The notes beneath the pieces were generated by a model. It had not been told where the DNA came from. It did not search any database and was given only the letters and a program-made list of their open reading frames with translations. Below are positions 34,192 to 43,800 of a DNA stretch of 64,000 nucleotides, piece after piece; the first letter of the stretch is position 1, and each line of letters opens with the position of its first letter. This DNA comes from Halobacillus sp. Marseille-Q1614. GTDB taxonomy: Bacteria; Bacillota; Bacilli; Bacillales; Halobacillaceae. The stretch is from assembly GCF_902809865.1 (NCBI RefSeq), contig NZ_CADDWH010000001.1:2604001-2668000 (forward strand), in the 5' to 3' direction. Position numbers and translations under genes: made by a program.

Positions 34192-35559
34192 CTAATAGAC
34201 TTTCATCGTAATCAGCGCGACGATGACTCCAAGAAAACCCAGCAGCAGGCTGTAGGGAAGGTTTTTCCATACAATTCTATAAGGATTCATTCTCAGGGCA
34301 ACAGACGTCAGCGTAACGATCAGTCCATAGGGAGCCGATGGAACGGTGGCGATCGCGCTCGTTGATAGCAAAATCGTTAATGTTACGGTCGGCAGCGCAC
34401 CCATGAGCAGCTCGCTGATACCGCCAAAGATCCCCATCGTTGCTAGAGGGTGTACGCCAAGTAGAGTCATCCCAAGAAAAGCCGCCTGGATAAACAGCAT
34501 AATCAATAAAGGCTGACCTTCCAGAGCAACAATCGGATCCTGGAGCACTTTTAAATAAGGAGACACGTTCAGTGATTCTGTTAGAAAAGATAACGCCACT
34601 AACAGTACAATAAAATTACTCAAATGATTCGTCTGCTTTTTCCACGTCGGCCACCCAAGCTTAAGGAAGCTCTTTTGGCGTTTCATGGCCACTGCCCATA
34701 TGAAAGCAAACGGGAAAATCGCAATCGTAACTGCAAATAGGAACTCAAACTGAATAACATTTACGAAAAAAACGACGACAACTAAAAACAAAATTAGAGC
34801 GAGTAAAAATCCAGCCAGTTTCTTCTTGTTTTCTTTTAAACTTTTCGCATTGCTCTCCGGTACTTCCACTTCATATTTATGAAAAAGCCACTTGCTCATT
34901 CCTGCGTCTATAACGAAAGCAAAAATACCAATAAGCAGCATCCACGGCAGCACCGCTAAGTAGTTGGCTCCCGTAATGAAAATAGAAGTGGCAAGCAGGA
35001 TCTCAAGCGGGCTCCAAAGCAGCGCCATCGAGTAGCCGCGAAGCGTAGCCATCGCTATAAAGCTGTTTCTCACTTGTGTTTTCAATGTTTTTAACTGGTT
35101 TAAAAGCAAGTCCTGAGAAATGGTTGCCGATGAAAGATTTAAGAATGCGGCAAGCGAAACCATTGTCGCTTCACTTCGTACATATAATGGACCCAGCGGC
35201 TTCGTACCGCTGCCTCCCAGTAATGACTGCAGCAGCTGATTATAGCGTCCGGCTTTTACCACACTATTCATCCAAGGAAGCATAGAAATCAAAAATAAAA
35301 GCCCAATGTTCCCAGCAAAAAATGCCGGAATTTTGGCAGCTGACACACCACTTGAAATAAAGAAAAAAGTACCCGCTGTTAAGAGAATGCCTCCCAGAAT
35401 TTTAAACACACGGTCTGCCCATGGAAAGTTAATGATAACCATCACGATGCCCAAGACTCCAATCACCGTATACAGGACGGTGTCCGGCCTAAAGACGTGA
35501 ATCACATTCAGTAAGAAAACAAACGAGTAAAATATGTAAAGATGCCGATGAATACGCAC
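34192..35559 (-). CDS. polytopic membrane permease, unknown substrate
   Basis: 455 aa, about 12 hydrophobic helices, no recognised signature. The middle stretch YVRSEATMVSLAAFLNLSSA lies in a re-entrant-looking region, and GVHPLATMGIFGGISELLM near 380-398 resembles the conserved second-half hairpin of ion-transporter-superfamily permeases. The overall layout matches the permease at 47983-49392 in this window, suggesting two distant paralogs. Organic-anion transport is a guess. Confidence 0.65.
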   Translation of the reverse strand: MRIHRHLYIFYSFVFLLNVIHVFRPDTVLYTVIGVLGIVMVIINFPWADRVFKILGGILLTAGTFFFISSGVSAAKIPAFFAGNIGLLFLISMLPWMNSVVKAGRYNQLLQSLLGGSGTKPLGPLYVRSEATMVSLAAFLNLSSATISQDLLLNQLKTLKTQVRNSFIAMATLRGYSMALLWSPLEILLATSIFITGANYLAVLPWMLLIGIFAFVIDAGMSKWLFHKYEVEVPESNAKSLKENKKKLAGFLLALILFLVVVVFFVNVIQFEFLFAVTIAIFPFAFIWAVAMKRQKSFLKLGWPTWKKQTNHLSNFIVLLVALSFLTESLNVSPYLKVLQDPIVALEGQPLLIMLFIQAAFLGMTLLGVHPLATMGIFGGISELLMGALPTVTLTILLSTSAIATVPSAPYGLIVTLTSVALRMNPYRIVWKNLPYSLLLGFLGVIVALITMKVY

Positions 35560-35748
35560 GATAATCCTCCTATTCCATAGGCGAACGGAAGATCCGTAAA
35601 GGTTCGTCTATTTATTTCTTCGTTATCTGTAAGCGAATGTAAGATGAACTAATCTTATCGATAAACCATTTCATTTTCAAGAAACGTGCAGGATGGACAC
35701 CGATAAATGCGTCTCAAGGCCTTCCTCCTGCGTGTCGCCATGATTCTG

Positions 35749-35777
35749 GTGACAATTGGAAAACCCCCATCTATACT
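35749..35777 (+). promoter_or_regulatory. promoter of the LytTR-ABC operon
   Basis: -35 GTGACA (35749-35754), 17-bp spacer, -10 TATACT (35772-35777), 43 nt before the first start codon. No convincing LytTR direct repeat was identified by eye. Confidence 0.65.
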
Positions 35778-35820
35778 ATGTTTATAAACGTCTTCACTAA
35801 AAGGAGGAGCCGGTAGATAA

Positions 35821-36279
35821 ATGAAGATCATACTCGACGTTGACCGTCAGCATGAAGAAACGACGGTAACGATCCATTGCAACGAAATGAACCATTCTAT
35901 CCAGAAGATCCTCGAGTTCCTAAATAGAAAAGAAACCGAGCTAATTGTTGGAAAAAGCGGAGAGAAACAGCATCTGATCAAGCCGGAGAACATTCACTAC
36001 TTCCGCACAGAAGGAGATACGGTCACAGCCGCCACCACAGAAGGGACTTTTAAAATAAAAGAAAAGCTGTATGAGCTCGAACAGTCTCTCCCCTCCCATA
36101 GATTCATACGAATATCAAAATCCGTTATCGCCAACCTCTATGAGATGAGTCATTTCGAACCATCATTTAACGGAACGCTCTGTGTCCACTTTAAATCAGG
36201 TGTGAAAGAGTATGCTTCCCGTCATTACGTTGGCAGGATTAAAGAAATATTAAGAATGAACAGGAGGGACACGAAATGA
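35821..36279 (+). CDS. LytTR-domain DNA-binding protein
   Basis: 152 aa. An N-terminal half of about 45 residues, then a LytTR DNA-binding domain (about 48-148): IKPENIHYFRTEGDTVTA, FIRISKSVIANLYEM and the final ASRHYVGRIKEIL. It has no receiver domain, so it is not a standard response regulator. Its stop overlaps the start of the DUF3021-type membrane protein, the usual two-gene partner; together such pairs sense membrane or peptide stress and control adjacent ABC exporters. Confidence 0.88.
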   Translation: MKIILDVDRQHEETTVTIHCNEMNHSIQKILEFLNRKETELIVGKSGEKQHLIKPENIHYFRTEGDTVTAATTEGTFKIKEKLYELEQSLPSHRFIRISKSVIANLYEMSHFEPSFNGTLCVHFKSGVKEYASRHYVGRIKEILRMNRRDTK

Positions 36280-36689
36280 AGACATTTTTGTACAGAAGTG
36301 TACTCGGCATTTTCTTTGGGGCCTTCATCACTGTCCTTATAACAAGCGCCGTTATTTATTTTGGCGGGCAGCCCGTATTAGACGGGGAGCTTTTTATAAA
36401 AAACGCGTTCGGATACATTTTTTGCGGCTGGCTGTTTACTGTTACACCGCTATACTTTGAAATCCGTTCAATTGGCCTGGCTATGCAGACACTTCTGCAC
36501 TTCCTTACAGTAACCATTCTTTACTTTATTTTAGGGCTAGGAATTGGCTGGATCCCATTTGATATACAAAACTTTCTGCTATATGCAGCCATATCGATTA
36601 TTGTTTATACGATCGCCTGGATTGGATTTTACCTTTATTTTAAAAATGAATCGAGAAAATTAAATAAGGACCTTAAATGTATCGAATAG
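36276..36689 (+). CDS. DUF3021-type four-helix membrane protein
   Basis: 137 aa with four membrane helices (about 8-28, 40-58, 70-90, 102-122). In many Firmicutes this family is coded directly after a LytTR protein and is thought to hold or inhibit it at the membrane. The start overlaps the LytTR gene by 4 nt. The ABC exporter genes follow after 23 nt. Confidence 0.82.
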   Translation: MKTFLYRSVLGIFFGAFITVLITSAVIYFGGQPVLDGELFIKNAFGYIFCGWLFTVTPLYFEIRSIGLAMQTLLHFLTVTILYFILGLGIGWIPFDIQNFLLYAAISIIVYTIAWIGFYLYFKNESRKLNKDLKCIE

Positions 36690-36712
36690 CAGCATATTAA
36701 AGGAGGATAAGA

Positions 36713-37624
36713 ATGGAAAGTGTAATAACCGTCACCAATCTATCAAAAAATTTCGGCCGGACACAGGCTGTAAAGAACCTTTCTTTTACGGTAGACAGAG
36801 GAGAAATCTTCGGGATTATCGGACCAAATGGTGCAGGGAAAACGACTACGCTTGAAATGCTTGAAGGGATTACAACACCGAGCCAAGGAGATATTGACGT
36901 GCTTGGACTCGTGCCGAATAAACAGCTCAGGGAATTAAATAAACGAATCGGTGTACAATTTCAAGCAACCTCCATTCAAAAGAAGATGAAAGTAAAAGAA
37001 GCTCTCGATCTTTTTTCTTCTTTTTATAAACGAACAACTAAGAAGAAGTACTTAATCGAGCTGCTCGGATTAAACGAAAAGCTGAACGTAAGGTTTGAAG
37101 ACTTATCCGGAGGATGGAAGCAGCGGGTCACACTCGCTTTAGCCACTCTGCACGAACCTGAAATTTTATTTCTCGATGAACCAAGCATGGGCCTTGATCC
37201 ATCTGCGCGCCGGGAAATGTGGTCTCTTATTCAATTGTTAAGAGATCAAGGATGTACCATTGTTGTAACCACGCACTATATGGAAGAAGCCGAGCAGCTC
37301 TGCGACCGCGTCGCAATGATTTACAGCGGACAGTTAAAAGCGTTGGACACACCAAGCGAATTATTAAACGACAGTGCGTCCAGCTGCCTCGCTTTTGATA
37401 GTGACGATCTATCTTACAAATATTTAATCTCACTTCCTGGTGTAGAACGCGTCGAACAGAACCACAGCGAACTTAAAGTGTTTTGTGATAACCAGCAGAC
37501 AACGGCCTACCACATTTTCAGTTATTGCCACGAACACAACATCACCCTGTCCAACTTCAAGTTCGAAAAAGGCTCCCTTGATGATTTATTTGTCCAGTAT
37601 TTAGAAAAGGAGAAGATCGGATGA
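36713..37624 (+). CDS. ABC exporter ATP-binding protein
   Basis: 303 aa ABC-2-type ATPase. Walker A GPNGAGKTTT near 37-46, signature LSGGWKQR near 133-140 (Trp where most have Gln/Met), Walker B EILFLDEPSMGLDPSAR near 151-167, and switch His in TTHYMEEAEQL. The C-terminal 80 residues are an extension typical of drug or peptide exporters. Overlaps the permease gene by 4 nt. Confidence 0.92.
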   Translation: MESVITVTNLSKNFGRTQAVKNLSFTVDRGEIFGIIGPNGAGKTTTLEMLEGITTPSQGDIDVLGLVPNKQLRELNKRIGVQFQATSIQKKMKVKEALDLFSSFYKRTTKKKYLIELLGLNEKLNVRFEDLSGGWKQRVTLALATLHEPEILFLDEPSMGLDPSARREMWSLIQLLRDQGCTIVVTTHYMEEAEQLCDRVAMIYSGQLKALDTPSELLNDSASSCLAFDSDDLSYKYLISLPGVERVEQNHSELKVFCDNQQTTAYHIFSYCHEHNITLSNFKFEKGSLDDLFVQYLEKEKIG

Positions 37625-38361
37625 ACGCCATTGTAAAACTCGCAAGCATCGAAACTAAAATGTTCTTCAGAGACCGCTTAAGCATGTTCTGGACGTTCCT
37701 GTTTCCTGTTGCAATGATTTGGCTGTTTGGTTCCATGTTCGTCGGAGAAACTATGAGTCAGCAGGCATTTGCCGAATATTTCGTCCCCTCCTGGATCGGC
37801 GTTAACATCGTGACCACCTCCTTCTTCACACTGGGGACCGTATTAACAGGTTACCGTGAAACCGGAGTTTTACGAAGATACCAGTCAACGCCCCTGCAGC
37901 CGTGGAAAATCCTAGCCGCCCATACGTTTCAAGGGACCGTCATTTTCGCGGTATCTGCCGTACTTCTCATGGTCTTTGGCATGCTGCTGTATGACCTGAC
38001 ACTGCCCGCGTATATCGGCAGCACCTTGCTCGGACTATTACTCAGCATCCTGGCCTTTTTCCCTTTTGCCTTGTTTCTGACTTCCTTAGCGAAAAACACA
38101 CAATCTGCGGCTGCCATTAGCTCATTATTCCTGAATCTAATGCTGTTTTTATCAGGGGCGACGTTCCCGCTTGAGATGCTGCCAAACGTCCTTCAATACG
38201 CGGCAAAAATTCTTCCGCTCTACTATGTAATCCAGATTTTACGCGGTACGTGGACGGAAGCTCCGATTACTGAATATGGCTTGGAAGCTGGCGTACTGAT
38301 AGGAATTGCGATTGTCTCTGTTGTGCTTGCTTCACGATTTTTTCGCTGGAGCGGGAAATAA
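37621..38361 (+). CDS. ABC-2 type permease
   Basis: 246 aa, six membrane helices, ABC-2 family: FRDRLSMFWTFLFPVAMIWL at the start, YRETGVLRRYQSTPLQPW near 80-97, and SGATFPLEMLPNVLQYAAKI near 178-197. Works with the ATPase coded just before it to export a drug, peptide or lipid. Under control of the LytTR/DUF3021 pair. Confidence 0.9.
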   Translation: MNAIVKLASIETKMFFRDRLSMFWTFLFPVAMIWLFGSMFVGETMSQQAFAEYFVPSWIGVNIVTTSFFTLGTVLTGYRETGVLRRYQSTPLQPWKILAAHTFQGTVIFAVSAVLLMVFGMLLYDLTLPAYIGSTLLGLLLSILAFFPFALFLTSLAKNTQSAAAISSLFLNLMLFLSGATFPLEMLPNVLQYAAKILPLYYVIQILRGTWTEAPITEYGLEAGVLIGIAIVSVVLASRFFRWSGK

Positions 38362-38363
38362 AA

Positions 38364-38389
38364 AAACGCCCTTAAAGTACCGGGCGTTT
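38364..38389 (+). terminator. terminator of the ABC-2 operon
   Basis: AAACGCCC (38364-38371) pairs with GGGCGTTT (38382-38389) around a 10-nt loop, directly after the permease stop. Confidence 0.7.
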
Positions 38390-38457
38390 ATGCTTTATAA
38401 ACCCATCCTTTGTAACTATCAACTGTTTGGATAAATATAACTTAGAACAAACGCTTA

Positions 38458-38605
38458 AAGCGCCCTGGTAGACACGAAACGCATAAGCAAAACGGCCGGA
38501 GGAAGGCGGCCTTCCCTTTTAGCAGGGCGGATGGCTTATGACGCGAGTGTCTGGGCGCTGGAGCTGGATGTCGCACTTTTAAACATATACATCCACAGCT
38601 TGAAA
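38458..38605. repeat. nested-hairpin intergenic element
   Basis: Three nested inverted repeats: AGCGCCC...AGACAC (38459-38475) with GTGTCTGGGCGCT (38547-38559); CGCATAAGC (38480-38488) with GCTTATGACG (38534-38543); and a tight core GGAAGGC/GCCTTCC (38501-38515). A separate hairpin, AGCTGGATGT with ACATCCACAGCT, follows (38562-38600). The element is more GC-rich than its surroundings and carries no open frame. It could be a repeated palindromic element or a structured RNA. Confidence 0.6.
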
Positions 38606-38633
38606 TTTTATAATTTCCCAGACAATAAAAAAA

Positions 38634-38664
38634 GGGGAAATCATTCACTCTAGAATGATTTCCC
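38634..38664 (-). terminator. terminator of the Spo0E-like gene
   Basis: Minus strand: GGGAAATCATT pairs with AATGATTTCCC, followed by CTTTTTTT. It lies 30 nt after the small gene's stop. Confidence 0.8.
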
Positions 38665-38693
38665 TTTCGCAATCCCCGCCAAATCATAAAGAC

Positions 38694-38864
38694 TTACAGC
38701 CGTCTTTCCTTTTGATGGGTTAATTGATTTCTGCGCTCATTTAAGAGCTCATCAATTGATTGCGATACCTTTACCACCTGGGGGTCTAAAGGATCTTCAT
38801 TATACAGCCTATACATTCGCTGCCGCAGTTTCTCAATTCTTTTCTCTAAGTCTTTTGCGCAAAT
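38694..38864 (-). CDS. Spo0E-like aspartyl-phosphate phosphatase (56 aa), unusual start
   Basis: A small gene with the two-helix Spo0E/YnzD pattern: IEKLRQRMYRLYNED, then SQSIDELLNERRNQL, with the SQxxD motif that acts on phosphorylated Spo0A. Such proteins delay sporulation. The frame has no ATG, GTG or TTG before the conserved region and is closed upstream by a stop; the best start is ATT at 38864, about 4 nt after GGGGGTGG. The rare start codon, or a frameshift or sequencing error near it, is the open question. It has its own terminator and is followed by no other gene. Confidence 0.72.
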   Translation of the reverse strand: MCAKDLEKRIEKLRQRMYRLYNEDPLDPQVVKVSQSIDELLNERRNQLTHQKERRL

Positions 38865-38944
38865 AGTTCCACCCCCAATGGTTAGGGTATACCCCGGGGA
38901 AAGAAACTATAGTGAAACAATTTCTTTACAATATATTACAATAC

Positions 38945-40513
38945 CTACTTCTCCAATTTTCGCTTCTCATCAAGCAGCTGCTGAAACTCTTGTTCCAGTT
39001 CTTCAGAAGGTTCAATGCTCAGCCTGCTGAGCACTTCCGATATTTTTGTTTGAATTACGAGCCGCTGATCTTCCTCAGTATCCCGCTCTTTTTGTTTAGG
39101 TTTATTTTTATAGTGCTGATAGGTTCCTTCAAATACTTCGATTTCTTTATTGCGGATATCCAAAATTCGTGTAGCGAGATTGTCAATAAAACGCCGGTCG
39201 TGTGAAACAAAAATTAAGGTTCCTTCATATTCCTTCAGCAGTGATTCCAAGGCTTTGGCCGCTTCAATATCCAGAAAGTTCGTCGGTTCATCCAAGATTA
39301 GTGTATTAATATCACTAAGAAATAACTTCGCGAGAGCGACTTTAACCCGCTCACCTCCGCTTAGAACTCCTACACGTTTATACACATCATCCTGGTAGAA
39401 GTGGAGCCTGGCGAGTACGGTTCTTATCAGAGTTTCCTCCTGTTTGGAGGTCGAGCTGACATTTTCTAATATAGATTTACCAACGTCTACAATGGTTAAA
39501 TCCTGGCTGAAGTAACCTATTTTCACCGACGGGGAAATGGATAGGCCCTCTTCTTCATTGAGGATTTTTTTCACAAGTGTAGATTTCCCGCTTCCATTTT
39601 GGCCGATGATTGCTAATTTATCGCCGCCGCGTATATTAAAGCACGTTTTGTCCCAAAGCAAACGGCCGCCAGCAGTTCCCGACACTTCTTCCGCCCTGAG
39701 AATGATCCGGTCCTTTACCGTGGTTTGATTAGGAAGATTCATTTTAATAGGCGGTGCTTCTTTCACTTTCTCCACCTTTTCGAGCTGCTCCAACCTTTTC
39801 TCTAGGGCTTTCCCCGTTTTCTGCAGCTTCTTTTGTTTTTTCGCAAAATACGGTTTGGCGCCGGTTATTTTCGCTTCTGATTTACTGACTTTCTTCGGCG
39901 TTTTGTCGGCTCTTTCTGCTTTTTGCTCTTTTAATCTCAGCGCCTCTTCCAGCTGCTTTTTCTTTGCTTCGTATTTTTCATAAGCCGCTTGCTGCTGACG
40001 GTTTTCTTTATTTTTCTGCTCAGCATAATCGCTGTAATTGCCCGTATATTCTTTAAGTTTCCCGTCACCGATCTCCCATACCTTTGTGCAGACATTATCA
40101 AGAAATGCCCGGTCGTGCGACACAATGACAAAAGCTCCCTTCCACTTAAGGAGTTTCTTTTCCAGCCATTCGATATGCTCGGTATCCAAATGAGTTGTCG
40201 GCTCATCGGCTAATAAAAGTTCAGGAGCCTTTATGAGAGCTTGATTAATGTAATCCTGGGTTACCTCTCCGCCGCTTTTAGCTGTATCGGATCGCTTAAG
40301 CTGCGGTAAAAGCTCAGCTTCTACGTGACGAGTCACGTAACCATTTTCAGGTGATAATTCTCCAGCCAGCACATGTAATAATGTCGTTTTACCGCTGCCG
40401 TTGTGTCCAACCAGGCCAATACGCTCATTCCTGTGAATGTGAAGCTGCTCGATATCCAGCAGCAGACGGTCTTTTACGTAATGTTTTAAGTGAAGTGCTT
40501 CTAATAAAATCAT
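38945..40513 (-). CDS. ABC-F protein, VmlR/ExpZ/Lsa-like
   Basis: 522 aa, two ABC ATPase domains without membrane helices. Domain 1: Walker A GHNGSGKTTL near 35-44, SGGE near 80, LLADEPTTHLD near 100. A long charged linker (about 170-250) is followed by domain 2 with GQNGSGKSTL near 305, LSGGERVKVALAKL near 385 and LILDEPTNFLD near 405. The short first domain and the linker resemble ABC-F ribosome-protection proteins against lincosamides, streptogramin A or pleuromutilins. Start at ATG 40513 (7 nt after GGGGGA); an ATG five codons earlier has no site. Preceded by an attenuator-like leader with a short ORF, which supports antibiotic-induced expression. Confidence 0.82.
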   Translation of the reverse strand: MILLEALHLKHYVKDRLLLDIEQLHIHRNERIGLVGHNGSGKTTLLHVLAGELSPENGYVTRHVEAELLPQLKRSDTAKSGGEVTQDYINQALIKAPELLLADEPTTHLDTEHIEWLEKKLLKWKGAFVIVSHDRAFLDNVCTKVWEIGDGKLKEYTGNYSDYAEQKNKENRQQQAAYEKYEAKKKQLEEALRLKEQKAERADKTPKKVSKSEAKITGAKPYFAKKQKKLQKTGKALEKRLEQLEKVEKVKEAPPIKMNLPNQTTVKDRIILRAEEVSGTAGGRLLWDKTCFNIRGGDKLAIIGQNGSGKSTLVKKILNEEEGLSISPSVKIGYFSQDLTIVDVGKSILENVSSTSKQEETLIRTVLARLHFYQDDVYKRVGVLSGGERVKVALAKLFLSDINTLILDEPTNFLDIEAAKALESLLKEYEGTLIFVSHDRRFIDNLATRILDIRNKEIEVFEGTYQHYKNKPKQKERDTEEDQRLVIQTKISEVLSRLSIEPSEELEQEFQQLLDEKRKLEK

Positions 40514-40546
40514 ACCAACATCCCCCATTTTCGTTTTCCAGGGGAC

Positions 40547-40583
40547 AAAAAATGCCCCCTATTCTCATTCAGAATAGGAGGCA
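40547..40583 (-). terminator. attenuator terminator before the ABC-F gene
   Basis: Minus strand: a 13-bp stem, TGCCTCCTATTCT with AGAATAGGGGGCA (one G-U pair), loop GAATG, then TTTTTT. It lies 33 nt before the start codon, so most transcripts should stop here unless the hairpin is prevented. Confidence 0.85.
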
Positions 40584-40600
40584 CAGATATAGGTGGACAT
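40565..40600 (-). CDS. putative 11-aa leader peptide MSTYICASYSE
   Basis: A short frame, ATG at 40600 to TGA at 40565, whose last codons overlap the 5' arm and loop of the attenuator terminator. A ribosome stalled here by an antibiotic would cover that arm and open the hairpin. No strong ribosome site precedes it (GGGAG lies about 16 nt upstream), so translation is uncertain. Confidence 0.4.
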   Translation of the reverse strand: MSTYICASYSE

Positions 40601-40601
40601 C

Positions 40602-40625
40602 AAAAAAGAGACACGTCTCCCTTTT
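40602..40625 (-). terminator. second terminator-like hairpin in the ABC-F leader
   Basis: Minus strand: AAAAGGGAGA pairs with TCTCTTTTTT around CGTG (two G-U pairs), giving a hairpin merged with a T run. It precedes the leader ORF. Confidence 0.5.
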
Positions 40626-40650
40626 GGCGTTCAACTATAGAAATCCCAAT

Positions 40651-40661
40651 CCTATTCTGAA
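40651..40661 (-). promoter_or_regulatory. possible antiterminator arm
   Basis: Minus strand TCAGAATAGGA is exactly complementary to TCCTATTCTGA within the attenuator's 5' arm. If transcribed, it would compete with the terminator. It is transcribed only if the promoter lies further upstream; a nearer -10 (TATAGT, about 40636-40641) would leave it out. Confidence 0.4.
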
Positions 40662-40681
40662 AACGTTAAACTGAAGGCAGC

Positions 40682-40703
40682 AAAAATAAAGCAGAGCTCT
40701 GCT
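40682..40703 (-). terminator. terminator of the GH27-like gene
   Basis: Minus strand: AGCAG/CTGCT stem within the 14-bp palindrome AGCAGAGCTCTGCT, followed by TTATTTTT. It lies 150 nt after the stop. Confidence 0.65.
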
Positions 40704-40853
40704 GTTACTTAAAACACCTTCATTTCATGTCTTCGTAAAATAGGATTAGTACTTCATCTAGTTGGGTCACCCTTTTTCGCTCTTTTATTTATCGTTACTT
40801 TACCTGATCTGTGAAAAAGTGTCAACTGCAAACGGTGGAGCGGCTTTTCAATA

Positions 40854-43800
40854 TTAAAATTTCACTTGAACTTTCTTTTGTTCACCACTCGGAATATTCA
40901 CCCACAGCATTTTAGTCTCTTCGTCAAAAAAATAGGTTTCTTCTTTGGTTTTCAATTCATCTAAGCTGCTCACTGCTTTATACTTTCGACTAGCTGCGTG
41001 AACCTTTTTAGGTACTGACTTCTCTTCCAGCCGAACGTAATAAGAAGGACTCTCTGACTCCGCACGCTTATTATGGATTTCCACTTTATTTTTATTTTTG
41101 TCAACGATATCAACATTCGAGTTGTGGTCTTCCACTGGAGAAAGCTGAACATTATCCAAAGTCAATGAACCGCCCGCTTGACCACTCACCATGTTTCCAA
41201 CTTTAAGGACATCACCTTTAGAGACATTAATATTGGAGATAGTGATTTTAGACATGTCATTTGCTTCTGAAATATCAGCTGTACGAGTGTCTTCCCCATT
41301 TTTCACATATAGCACAGCTTCATCAACGCTGCTATTTCTCTTCACATCGGCAGTCAGCGTATAGGCCCCTGGTTTTGGAACGACATACTGCCAAACGTCA
41401 GAGGAAAAATCCTGGCCGCCAGCAATTTCTAGAGACCCATCCTTAATAGATGTATCCACCATATTACTTCTGCTCCAGTGCTCAAAACCATGATTAAAAT
41501 TACCATTGCTCAACAACCCAGAGCTCTTGTCTGTTGAATCCTCTAACTTCAGGGAATCTAAATCAAAATCGCCGGAAGTGAAGTCTACTCTTATAAGGTT
41601 TGTACCTTCTTGAAGCTTCAACTCTGTTCCTTTTTCTTTCCATTTCTTATTCGTTGCTTTTAGGGCCACCTTTTGAGCATCTGTCATATCTCCGCTCTTT
41701 TCTTCTCTTACATTAACAGTGGCTTCACTATCTGTTTCGGCTGAATAATTTAAGTTTACGTTATAGGTTCCTGCTTTTGGAACGCTGACGGCATAAGTAA
41801 CACTTTCTTCTGATTCATTAAAATCACTAAGATATCCAAACCCGGCATGCCCTTCATTTTCGTTCGAAAACTCTACACCATACGTGTAAGAGGCTGTTTC
41901 AGCTTCAAAAACTTTATCCTCCTGTGATGGGACAACCTTCAAAAATACACTATCATGCGGAGCGAGTGTTACAGAATAGTCGGACTGGATTCCGAGGTCC
42001 TCATGTGTCCATACATCACGTACATGACCTTCTGTTATCCCCAACTCTTCCTTAAAATTAAAATCAAATGTTTGCTGTTTATCTTGGCGGTTAAATAAAC
42101 CTACGGCCCATGAACCATCAGGAAGCTGTCCTACCCAGCGCTGGCTGTCCCGGCTGTCATTGGATTCGCCATAATGCTCTGCACTATTGTAGATAGGTTT
42201 ACCAGCCAGACCCATTTTATTAAACTCAATGAGCTCGGTGTTTTGATAGTACTTATAATTATCTTTGATGGTGTCATATTGATCTGCGATAGCGATTGGA
42301 GAGCCCGCTAAAGTATAGAGAGACAGGGTTGTTTTCTTCTCATTTTCTGCATGATCTCCTTCAAATGTATTTAACTTTAAGAAGTCCCCGTCAAGAATCA
42401 TGCTGGATCTTCCGCTTATATCAGAAAATCCTGTAAACCCTTGGAATGAGTTGGCCCACTGAGACCAGCCTTCCTGCCATTCCTGTCTTCTTTCACTAAT
42501 GTGATTCCAGCCGCCTCCAAAGGCATCTTCATTGATTCGAATCATATCCCCATATTTTCTTTCAAGTTCACCATGTTCGTAAAGATGAGGCATCACTAAA
42601 CTTAAGAACACATTATTTTCTTCAGCAGCTTCAGACATCCACTTCAAATGAGTCTCATAGTTCTCGCGGCCATGAGGTTCTCCTACTTTACCAAGATTCG
42701 GGTCCATTCCATCTTCATACCATGAAATAAAGTCGACACGTAAAAAGTCCGCTCCCTGCTCCTTAAAAAAGTCGATATACCCTTTCACATATTTCTCGGC
42801 ATCTGGATGCTCAACATCCACCCAGTAAAGAGCGCGTTCATTGCCCTGCCCGCCATTAAAGCGGTCACCGTCTGTCGGGTCATCTGGATCTCCCTGATCA
42901 ATCAGTTCTGCCACATAAGTAGGACCATCAGGATTATCTTCAGTACCTTTCACAATATATTTGTCCGGATTTTTTACAACTTCAGGGCTGACCCAAAGAG
43001 GATTGTAATAGATCCCAAAATCCATTCCTTTTTCTTTAATATAGTCGCCCCAGAATTCCCAAGTGTGCCCCTCTGGATACTTTTCTGAAGGATACTGGAA
43101 TTCTTCTTCACTTTCATCCTCTTCAGGCTTTTCCCCTGTCTTATATAATTGCACATTATCTAACTGAAACGAGCTGTGCTCTCCTGCAGCATCTATATTA
43201 AATTCTATAGTCAACTGCCCATTCGTTACATTAGCCTGTAATTCAAAAAGTCCATAACGTGGTTCGCCATATTCATTGGCTAGTCCATCATTGAGCTCTA
43301 CTGCTTGTTCAGGTGCCGAATCTCCTTCAGAGGTATCTGTGTAGCCCGTTAATTTCATGTTCGCTGAACTTGTACCATTTAGGTAATTGTCGACATCATT
43401 TGGAAACTTAACACGGGCTTCTACGGTGTAATTGCCATCTTCCAGCCCCTCTACCGTTTGAGAAACTTTTGCTGTATGCGGTTTTGGATCATAGACGTAA
43501 AACTTTAATCCTTCATAAGAATCATTGGCATCCACTCCTGTGGAGGCCTCTGTTTCTATGTCCCATCCTTCTGCACTACCAAGCTCAAAATCTCCATTAA
43601 TCAATAAACCCTCTGAACCTTCTTCCTCGCTGCCATCCATGTTTAATGGTCTTTCCATCCAGTTGTCGTTATGACTGACAACATAACCGTTTTTGTTTAA
43701 TAAGGTAGCCCCTTCAATCCATCCATCAGTAGATATCATGTCATACCCGTAGGGCTTAAAATTTTCCGCCATCCAATCGATATTTTCTTTATATCTATCT

